Shown here piece by piece: positions 1 to 6,215 of a DNA stretch of 6,215 bases. The notes under the pieces are model-generated. The model was not told the origin of the DNA, made no database searches, and was given only the letters and a program-made list of their open reading frames with translations. How positions within the stretch are numbered: the stretch's first letter is position 1; every line of letters starts with the position of its first letter. The position numbers and the translations under genes are program-made. Source of the DNA: Pseudomonadota bacterium (lineage in GTDB: Bacteria; Pseudomonadota; Gammaproteobacteria; Xanthomonadales; Xanthomonadaceae); the NCBI GenBank assembly GCA_023394655.1, contig JAEXAG010000056.1, positions 1-6,215 of the forward strand, in the 5' to 3' direction.

Positions 1-1
1 G

Positions 2-316
2 GTCGATCCCTTCCGCGACCCGCGGATGTGGACGATGGAAGCACTGATGGCGATGGCCGAGCGGGGCGAACACCATCTCGATGCCTGCCTGCTGCCGATC
101 GAGTCCGGCATGGTGGCCTGGCCCGAACTGAGGCTGAGCGATGCGCAGGCCCTGAAGTTCGGGCAGGGTCAGAAACTGCCCGGACCGTTCCGGCAGGCGG
201 GCGAAGTCGTTGCCTGCGATTCACAGGGACGCGCCTTGGGCATCGCCGAGGTGGATGCCAATGGCGACTTGAGAGGACGGCGGCTGTTCTCGTGGGCCGC
301 AGGCCGCCGGCCTTGA
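2..316 (+). CDS. truB: tRNA pseudouridine(55) synthase TruB, C-terminal part (5' end outside window)
   Basis: TruB converts uridine 55 in the T-loop of most tRNAs to pseudouridine, in the cytoplasm. Only the last 104 codons are in the window and no start is seen; the frame is open from base 2 to the TGA at 314-316. The catalytic aspartate and the main synthase fold lie upstream, outside the window. The visible part opens with a TruB-like stretch (VDPFRDPRMWTMEAL), then a LLPIESG segment where the catalytic domain gives way to the small C-terminal PUA-like RNA-binding domain. That domain contains the GQGQKLPGP turn and the LGIAEVDANGDLRGRRLF ending typical of the family. Recognition also rests on position: truB followed by rpsO and pnp is a well-known gammaproteobacterial order. 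The start of the transporter gene overlaps this stop by 4 nt. An internal ATG at base 26 is not the true start, because the homologous sequence continues upstream of it. Confidence 0.9.
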   Translation, partial: VDPFRDPRMWTMEALMAMAERGEHHLDACLLPIESGMVAWPELRLSDAQALKFGQGQKLPGPFRQAGEVVACDSQGRALGIAEVDANGDLRGRRLFSWAAGRRP

Positions 317-1188
317 ACACCGATGCGCGGGCCGCCGGAGGCTGGGCGGACATCCTGCTCACTTCGCTGGCCCCGGTGATCTGGGGCACGACCTACATCG
401 TCACCACCGAATGGCTGCCGCCTGGCCGGCCGCTGAGCGCCGCCCTGCTGCGCGTGCTGCCGGCGGGCATCCTGCTGCTCGCCTGGGCCTGGCATCGCCC
501 GGATCGGCAGGCGGCATGGCGGCTGCTGATCCTCGCGGCGCTCAACATCGCCCTGTTCCAGGCCCTGCTGTTCGTCGCCGCCTACCGGCTCCCGGGCGGC
601 CTCGCCGCCGTGCTCGGGGCGATCCAGCCACTGGTGGTGATGGCGCTGGCATGGGCCTTCGATCGCCGCCGGCCGCGGGTGCTCGCGGTCATCGCGGCGA
701 TCGCGGGCGTGGCTGGCATGGCGATGCTTCTGATGGCCCCCGGCATGCGCTGGGATGTCGTCGGCGTGGCCGCAGCGCTGGCCGGCGCATTCGGCATGGC
801 GATCGGCACCTGGCTGACCCGGCGCTGGGACCTGCCGATGCCGGTGGCCGCGCTGACCGGCTGGCAGCTGCTGCTGGGCGGCGTGCTGCTCCTGCCGGCC
901 ACGCTTGCCGTCGAGGGCCTGCCTGGGCGCCTGACGCCCTCGCAACTGGCCGGCCATGCCTATCTATGCCTGTTCGGAGCCGTGGTGTCCTACGGACTCT
1001 GGTTCCGCGGGCTGGCACGGCTGTCGCCGGTCGCGGTCACGTCGCTGGGTTTGTTGAGCCCCGTGACCGCGGTGATCATCGGCTGGACGTGGCTCGGCGA
1101 ATCCATGCGCGGCTGGTCGATGGCGGGGCTGCTGGTGGTGCTGGCGAGCGTGCTGGCGGTCCAGCGGGCGATGCAGGGCCAGCGGTAA
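313..1188 (+). CDS. EamA/DMT-family ten-helix inner-membrane transporter
   Basis: This is a 291-residue drug/metabolite transporter superfamily (EamA) protein, a usual length for the family. About ten hydrophobic helices can be drawn, near residues 12-30, 40-60, 69-90, 95-116, 123-142, 149-168, 178-197, 213-233, 239-260 and 267-285, as two five-helix repeats. Family marks are APVIWGTTYI in helix 1, GAIQPLVVMALAW in helix 4 and LLSPVTAVIIGWTWLGE in helix 9. Members export amino acids, metabolites or drugs; the substrate cannot be read from the sequence. I chose the TTG at 313 because it gives a complete first helix and overlaps the truB stop (TTGA), suggesting translational coupling. The next in-frame GTG, at 376, lies inside helix 1. 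The Shine-Dalgarno is weak (GCAGG, 9 nt upstream). The frame stays open upstream to base 28, but there it overlaps truB and the translation (Arg/Gly-rich) is not credible. There is no visible terminator after the gene; the rpsO promoter follows at once. Confidence 0.85.
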   Translation: MNTDARAAGGWADILLTSLAPVIWGTTYIVTTEWLPPGRPLSAALLRVLPAGILLLAWAWHRPDRQAAWRLLILAALNIALFQALLFVAAYRLPGGLAAVLGAIQPLVVMALAWAFDRRRPRVLAVIAAIAGVAGMAMLLMAPGMRWDVVGVAAALAGAFGMAIGTWLTRRWDLPMPVAALTGWQLLLGGVLLLPATLAVEGLPGRLTPSQLAGHAYLCLFGAVVSYGLWFRGLARLSPVAVTSLGLLSPVTAVIIGWTWLGESMRGWSMAGLLVVLASVLAVQRAMQGQR

Positions 1189-1198
1189 TTTCCGCGCC

Positions 1199-1227
1199 TT
1201 GCCCCGGCAACGGGCAGGGGATACAAT
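1199..1227 (+). promoter_or_regulatory. Predicted sigma70 promoter of rpsO
   Basis: A -35 box TTGCCC (1199-1204) and a -10 box TACAAT (1222-1227) are separated by exactly 17 bp. The boxes match the consensus at four and five of six positions. Transcription would start near 1233-1235, about 110 nt before the rpsO ATG. The spacer and -35 region contain small inverted repeats (TTGCC-CC-GGCAA at 1199-1210; TGCCC/GGGCA at 1200-1216) that might bind a protein but could be chance in GC-rich DNA. A dedicated promoter just 5' of rpsO matches the arrangement known in E. coli. Confidence 0.65.
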
Positions 1228-1232
1228 TCGCG

Positions 1233-1342
1233 CGCCGTTTTTCGGCGAATATTTCCCACTCGTTCGCGGCGAATCCGCGGTGCGCCTCGAGCTTCGGCGG
1301 ATGGGCGTTCCTGCAGGTTCCGCATCTACCCAGAGAGACATC
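1233..1342 (+). promoter_or_regulatory. Structured 5' leader of rpsO mRNA with ribosome binding site
   Basis: The untranslated stretch between the predicted start site and the rpsO ATG holds several possible hairpins. A 5-bp stem CGCCG/CGGCG with a five-T loop (1233-1247) lies right at the expected 5' end. A 5-bp stem CGCGG/CCGCG (1265-1269 with 1275-1279), extendable by one G-U pair, encloses a CGAAT loop. A third, weaker pairing is CGCC/GGCG (1283-1286 with 1296-1299). The Shine-Dalgarno is GAGAG at 1333-1337, 5 nt before the ATG. S15 represses its own translation by binding structured leader RNA in several bacteria, but the leader structure differs between lineages, so the same role here is inference from position. 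Confidence 0.45.
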
Positions 1343-1603
1343 ATGTCCATCGACACCGCCAAGATCATCGAAGACAACAAGCGTGGCAGCAACGACACCG
1401 GTTCGCCGGAAGTGCAGGTCGCGCTGCTGACCGCCCGCATCGTCCAGCTCACCGAGCACTTCAAGGTGCACAAGCAGGACCACCACAGCCGCCGCGGCCT
1501 GCTGAAGCTGGTCAACCGCCGCCGCAGCCTGCTCGACTACCTGCACCGCAAGGATGCCGAGCGCTACAAGGCCCTGATCCAGAAGCTGGGTCTGCGTCGC
1601 TGA
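1343..1603 (+). CDS. rpsO: 30S ribosomal protein S15
   Basis: S15 binds the central domain of 16S rRNA early in small-subunit assembly and contributes to a contact with 23S rRNA. The 86-residue protein shows the family pattern throughout: NDTGSPEVQVALLTARI (residues 17-33), the rRNA-binding HKQDHHSRRGLL (43-54), then RRRSLLDYLHRKD and the C-terminal LGLRR. It is about three residues shorter than the E. coli protein (89), with the difference confined to the N-terminus. The ATG at 1343 is chosen because it follows a good Shine-Dalgarno (GAGAG, 5 nt away) and matches the family N-terminus (MSIDTAKI); the frame is open upstream but that part is leader sequence. It has its own predicted promoter and a strong hairpin right after the stop, with pnp next. 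Synthesis is probably autoregulated through the leader, as known for S15 elsewhere. Confidence 0.97.
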   Translation: MSIDTAKIIEDNKRGSNDTGSPEVQVALLTARIVQLTEHFKVHKQDHHSRRGLLKLVNRRRSLLDYLHRKDAERYKALIQKLGLRR

Positions 1604-1613
1604 GACCCAACCC

Positions 1614-1647
1614 GACCGCGGCGCCAGAAAGCGCCGCGGTTTCGTTT
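1614..1647 (+). terminator. Intrinsic terminator/attenuator between rpsO and pnp
   Basis: A perfect 10-bp inverted repeat, ACCGCGGCGC (1615-1624) with GCGCCGCGGT (1631-1640), encloses a CAGAAA loop; a G-U pair can add one more step. It is followed by a T-rich run (TTTCGTTT) interrupted by CG. It starts 11 nt after the rpsO stop. In E. coli the equivalent hairpin is leaky and lets some transcripts read into pnp; the interrupted T-run here could likewise give partial read-through, which is inference. Confidence 0.85.
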
Positions 1648-1742
1648 GTGCGACATCCGCTTTACCGCTCCAGACATCGCAACACACGCACCGCGCGGGC
1701 AGGGGCCCGCCGGTCCATTCGCAGGAAAAACCAGGAACCGAC
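1648..1742 (+). promoter_or_regulatory. pnp leader with bulged hairpin and ribosome binding site
   Basis: This 95-nt gap before pnp contains a stable predicted hairpin: ACCG (1690-1693) plus GCGGGC (1695-1700) pairs with GCCCGC (1705-1710) plus CGGT (1711-1714). That is ten base pairs with a single bulged C at 1694 and an AGGG loop. No T-run follows, so it is not a terminator. In E. coli, pnp mRNA is controlled by RNase III cutting a leader stem-loop followed by PNPase action; a similar role here is inference from position. The Shine-Dalgarno is AGGAA at 1733-1737, 5 nt before the GTG start, with another AGGAA at 1723-1727. I see no convincing -35/-10 pair, so a separate pnp promoter cannot be placed. 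Confidence 0.5.
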
Positions 1743-3851
<2,109 letters not shown>

Positions 3852-3879
3852 ACGCGACGAAGCACCTGAAGCGGCATGG

Positions 3880-3909
3880 AAGCGGGCCCCGGTGGCCCGC
3901 TTTCTTTTT
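3880..3909 (+). terminator. Intrinsic terminator of pnp
   Basis: The inverted repeat AAGCGGGCC (3880-3888) with GGCCCGCTT (3894-3902) has a 5-nt CCGGT loop and is followed by TTTCTTTTT (3901-3909). This is a classic factor-independent terminator, 28 nt after the pnp stop, and should separate pnp from the membrane-protein gene. Confidence 0.93.
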
Positions 3910-3932
3910 GTTCGCGATGCCGGTGTTAGAGT
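3905..3932 (+). promoter_or_regulatory. Possible promoter of the DUF5671-type gene
   Basis: TTTTTG (3905-3910) and TAGAGT (3927-3932), spaced by 16 bp, make a weak sigma70-like pair. The -35 part would overlap the T-run of the pnp terminator. A promoter is expected here because a strong terminator lies just upstream, and transcription would begin about 20 nt before the start codon. The boxes match consensus only partly, so this is tentative. Confidence 0.35.
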
Positions 3933-3960
3933 GCTCGGGACTTTCGCCCCGGAGCCGATG

Positions 3961-5100
3961 ATGGCCAGCAGCAACGCAGAACTCGATCGCTTCATCCGCG
4001 ATGCCATGCTCGCCGGACAATCGCGGGCCGCGATCCGCCAAGTGCTTCTCGCCGCCGGCTGGACACCGGAGCAGCTGGCCGGCGCACTCGAGGATTACGC
4101 GGAGATCGATTTCCCTGTGCCCGTGCCGAAGCCGCGCGCTTCGCTCTCGTCGCGTGATGCCTTCCTCTACCTGGTGCTGTTCTCGCTGCTCTATTTCCTG
4201 TGCTGGCACCTGGGCAGCCTGTTGTTCGACCTGATCAACGCCGCCCTGCCGGACCCGGCCGATCCGCGCTACCGCTACGATTTCTTCGGCTCGACGCGCT
4301 TCTCCACGGCCTCGCTGATCATCACCTTCCCGCTGTTCGCGTGGATGGCGCGGCTGCTTGCCCGCGAGACCGAGCGCGCGCCGATCAAGCGTTTTTCGCC
4401 GGTGCGGCGCTGGCTGACCTACCTGACCCTGTTCGTCAGCGCCACCGCGATCATCGGCGACCTCACCGTGCTGGTCTACAACGTGCTCGGCGGCGAGTTG
4501 AGCTTGCGCTTCGTCGCCAAGGTGCTGGTGGTGGCGCTCATCGCCGGCAGCGTGTTCGGCTACTACCTCTGGGATCTCCGCCGCGAGGAAAGCGAGAGCC
4601 GTGCATGGCGTGCCTGGGGCAAGCGCCTGCTGATCGCCGCCGGCGTACTTGCGTTGGCCGCGCTTGCCGGCGGTTTCATGCTGATGGGCAGCCCGTCCGA
4701 ACAGCGCCTGCAGCGCCTGGACGAGCGCCGCATCGGCGACCTGCAGCAGATCGAAGCGGCGGTCCGCAACCATGCCATGGAGACCGGGCGGCTGCCGGCG
4801 GATCTGGCGGAACTGGCCGCCAAACCGGGCGTGGCGCTGTCGCTGGCGGATCCGGTGACGGGCAAGCCGTATGCCTACCGTGCCTCCGGGCGGCGCCAGT
4901 TCGAGCTCTGCGCCGATTTCGCCACCGACACCGGCGAGCGCAGGCGGGGCGGTCGCGCCTGGCCGGCCACCCTCGAGTGGGCGCACGGCAAGGGCGAGGC
5001 CTGCTTCGTGCGGCGGATCAGCGCTGCGGAACTGCAGGCGGATGCGGGCGAGCCGGCGCCGGCCGCGGTCGCGGACCCGGATCCGGATCCGAGAAGCTGA
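3961..5100 (+). CDS. DUF5671-type membrane protein with pseudopilin-like periplasmic tail, function unknown
   Basis: This 379-residue protein has three parts. Residues 5-50 are a predicted short helical cytoplasmic domain (ELDRFIRDAMLAGQSRAAI, then LLAAGWTPEQL), followed by a Pro-rich linker (PVPVPKPR). Residues 66-206 hold four membrane helices (about 67-92, 115-133, 151-176, 184-204) resembling DUF5671. A fifth helix (222-242) precedes a tail of about 135 residues. Positive residues sit in the 134-150 and 205-222 loops, which puts the N-terminus inside and the tail in the periplasm. The tail has a helix (DLQQIEAAVRNHAMETGRLPADLAEL, 260-285, shown here as its key turns DLQQIEAAV and GRLPADL) and a DPVTGKPYAYR turn, recalling the ends of type II secretion pseudopilins, plus Cys317 and Cys348 that could form a disulfide. 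Start: ATG at 3961 lies 6 nt after GGAG (3951-3954); the adjacent ATG at 3958 is the alternative, only 3 nt away. No catalytic motif is recognised. Confidence 0.8.
   Translation: MASSNAELDRFIRDAMLAGQSRAAIRQVLLAAGWTPEQLAGALEDYAEIDFPVPVPKPRASLSSRDAFLYLVLFSLLYFLCWHLGSLLFDLINAALPDPADPRYRYDFFGSTRFSTASLIITFPLFAWMARLLARETERAPIKRFSPVRRWLTYLTLFVSATAIIGDLTVLVYNVLGGELSLRFVAKVLVVALIAGSVFGYYLWDLRREESESRAWRAWGKRLLIAAGVLALAALAGGFMLMGSPSEQRLQRLDERRIGDLQQIEAAVRNHAMETGRLPADLAELAAKPGVALSLADPVTGKPYAYRASGRRQFELCADFATDTGERRRGGRAWPATLEWAHGKGEACFVRRISAAELQADAGEPAPAAVADPDPDPRS
5078..5091. repeat. 14-bp perfect palindrome with tandem Asp-Pro codons
   Basis: The sequence CGGATCCGGATCCG equals its own reverse complement and lies 7 bp before the stop of the membrane-protein gene, encoding part of a C-terminal Asp-Pro run. 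No T-run follows on either strand, so a terminator role is not supported. It may simply be a product of a short codon repeat. Confidence 0.5.
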
Positions 5101-6198
5101 TCAGGCGTCGTCCCCGAACTCCAGCGAGGGCTGCACCTCGTCGGTTTCCGTCTCGATGAAACCGGCGATGCGCACGCCAGCGAGGCGGTAACGCTGGTTT
5201 TCCGGCAAGTCGACGCGTGCGCGCAACTGGCAGGCGATGGCCGCCAACCGGGCTTCCGACGCGATCGGCTCCGGCAGTGTCCGGCTTCGGGTCAGGGTGC
5301 GGAAATCCGCGGTCTTGAGCTTGAGCACGATGGTCCGCGCCCGGCGTTCCGGGTGGCGTGACAGTTCGCGTTGGTAGCCTGCCCACGTCTTTGCGGCCAA
5401 ACGCTCGAGATGCGGAGACAGCGCATCCAGCGGCAAGTCCTCGGGGAAGGTGTCCTCGCTCGAAACCTGGAGCGTCGCGCGCTCCGCTTGCACCGGTCGC
5501 TCGTCGTGTCCGTGCGCCAGCGCGTGCAGCCGCCGGCCCCAGCGACCGAAGCTCCGTTCGAGTTCTTCCGCTTCCACCGTTCGGATGTCGGCGCAGGTAT
5601 GGAGACCCATCGTCTGGAGCTTCGCCTCGGTCACGCGACCGACGCCCGGCAGCCGGCCCACCGGCAAGGTCGCGAGGAAGGCATCGACCTGATGCGGCTT
5701 CAGCACGAACTGACCGTCGGGCTTGTTCCAGTCGCTGGCGATCTTGGCGAGGAACTTGTTCGGCGCGATACCGGCGGAAGCCGTCAGCAGGGTTTCCGCG
5801 CGAATGCTTTCGCGGATCTCCCGGGCGATCGCGGTGGCGCTGCCGAGGTCGCGCTTGGGCGCGGTGACGTCGAGATAGGCCTCGTCCAGCGAAAGCGGTT
5901 CCACGAGCTCCGTGTAGCGGGCGAAGATGTCGCGGATCTGCCGGGACACGGCCTTGTACCGCGGGAAATCCGGCGGTACGAATATCGCATCCGGGCAAAG
6001 CCGCTCCGCGCGCAGGGCCGGCATGGCCGAACGCACGCCGAACTCGCGCGCCTCGTAACTGGCCGCACAGACCACCGAGCGCGGACCGCACCAGGCCACC
6101 ACCACCGGCCGTCCGCGCAATGTGGCATCGTCGCGCTGCTCCACCGATGCGTAAAACGCATCCATGTCCACGTGGATGATCTTGCGCTGCACGGCCAT
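5101..6198 (-). CDS. dinB: DNA polymerase IV (Y-family translesion polymerase)
   Basis: DinB copies past damaged bases, notably N2-guanine adducts, with low fidelity and no proofreading. The 365-residue protein is complete (E. coli 351). Motifs: IIHVDMDAFYASVE at the N-terminus with metal ligand Asp11 and probable steric gate Tyr16 (Phe13 in E. coli); SLDEAYLD with Asp105 and Glu106, matching E. coli Asp103/Glu104; TASAGIAPNKFLAKIASD (139-156); a helix-hairpin-helix with LPGVG (183-187); then the little-finger domain (about 245-350). QPSLEF (356-361) near the end fits the hexapeptide that binds the sliding clamp (E. coli QLVLGL). The ATG at 6198 fits the family N-terminus; GTG two codons later is possible. 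No strong Shine-Dalgarno is seen in the 17 visible upstream bases, and any promoter or LexA box lies outside. The gene converges on the DUF5671-type gene with abutting stops. Confidence 0.97.
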   Translation of the reverse strand: MAVQRKIIHVDMDAFYASVEQRDDATLRGRPVVVAWCGPRSVVCAASYEAREFGVRSAMPALRAERLCPDAIFVPPDFPRYKAVSRQIRDIFARYTELVEPLSLDEAYLDVTAPKRDLGSATAIAREIRESIRAETLLTASAGIAPNKFLAKIASDWNKPDGQFVLKPHQVDAFLATLPVGRLPGVGRVTEAKLQTMGLHTCADIRTVEAEELERSFGRWGRRLHALAHGHDERPVQAERATLQVSSEDTFPEDLPLDALSPHLERLAAKTWAGYQRELSRHPERRARTIVLKLKTADFRTLTRSRTLPEPIASEARLAAIACQLRARVDLPENQRYRLAGVRIAGFIETETDEVQPSLEFGDDA

Positions 6199-6215
6199 GG
6201 CCCATTGTCGCGCCT

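Noticed and set aside
28..312. Upstream extension of the transporter frame to an ATG at 28
   Set aside because: It would lie wholly within truB in another frame and the translation has no membrane character. The TTG at 313 gives a normal family length.
1199..1342. In-frame extension of rpsO upstream to an ATG at 1199
   Set aside because: It would overlap the promoter and leader hairpins, and the added residues do not match the S15 family, whose N-terminus fits the ATG at 1343.
1646..1677. Possible separate pnp promoter downstream of the rpsO terminator
   Set aside because: The best -35-like words (GCGACA, TTGTGC) have no acceptable -10 box at 16-18 bp spacing.
5052..5063. 12-bp palindrome GCCGGCGCCGGC within the membrane-protein gene
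   Set aside because: It is inside coding sequence for an Ala/Pro/Gly-rich tail, and palindromes made only of G and C are common in such DNA.
5018..6205. A 395-codon minus-strand frame overlapping dinB, starting from an ATG at 6205
   Set aside because: It is out of frame with dinB, its translation is low-complexity Arg/Gly/Ala-rich, and it is explained as a GC-rich shadow of dinB.

Overview
The window is a GC-rich stretch of a gammaproteobacterial chromosome. It carries the end of the conserved truB-rpsO-pnp translation/RNA-decay cluster plus two neighbouring genes. Base composition, the protein sequences and the DUF5671-type membrane gene beside dinB suggest the order Xanthomonadales (a Lysobacter/Luteimonas/Xanthomonas-like organism). 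That placement is inferred from pattern recognition, not from a database search.

Layout, left to right: (1) the last 104 residues of truB (tRNA pseudouridine-55 synthase), cut by the window edge; (2) a ten-helix EamA/DMT-family transporter whose TTG start overlaps the truB stop by 4 nt and which sits between truB and rpsO; (3) a sigma70-type promoter and a roughly 110-nt structured leader, then rpsO (ribosomal protein S15) closed by a strong hairpin terminator; (4) a second structured leader with a 10-bp bulged hairpin, then pnp (polynucleotide phosphorylase) with a GTG start, complete with its catalytic residues and its KH and S1 domains, ending at a clear intrinsic terminator; (5) a five-helix DUF5671-type membrane protein with a predicted periplasmic tail containing two cysteines; (6) on the minus strand, dinB (DNA polymerase IV), convergent with the membrane gene and with the two stop codons directly abutting.

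How it fits together: truB, rpsO and pnp serve tRNA modification, the 30S ribosomal subunit and 3'-5' RNA turnover. In other gammaproteobacteria rpsO and pnp are each controlled post-transcriptionally by their own products, and the structured leaders seen here suggest the same. The transporter, the DUF5671 protein and dinB have no evident link to that work. I found no tRNA or rRNA genes, insertion sequences, CRISPR arrays or prophage traces. I do not see a new multi-gene system; the points worth checking are the RNA leaders, the interposed transporter, the composite DUF5671 protein and the zero-gap convergent junction with dinB.
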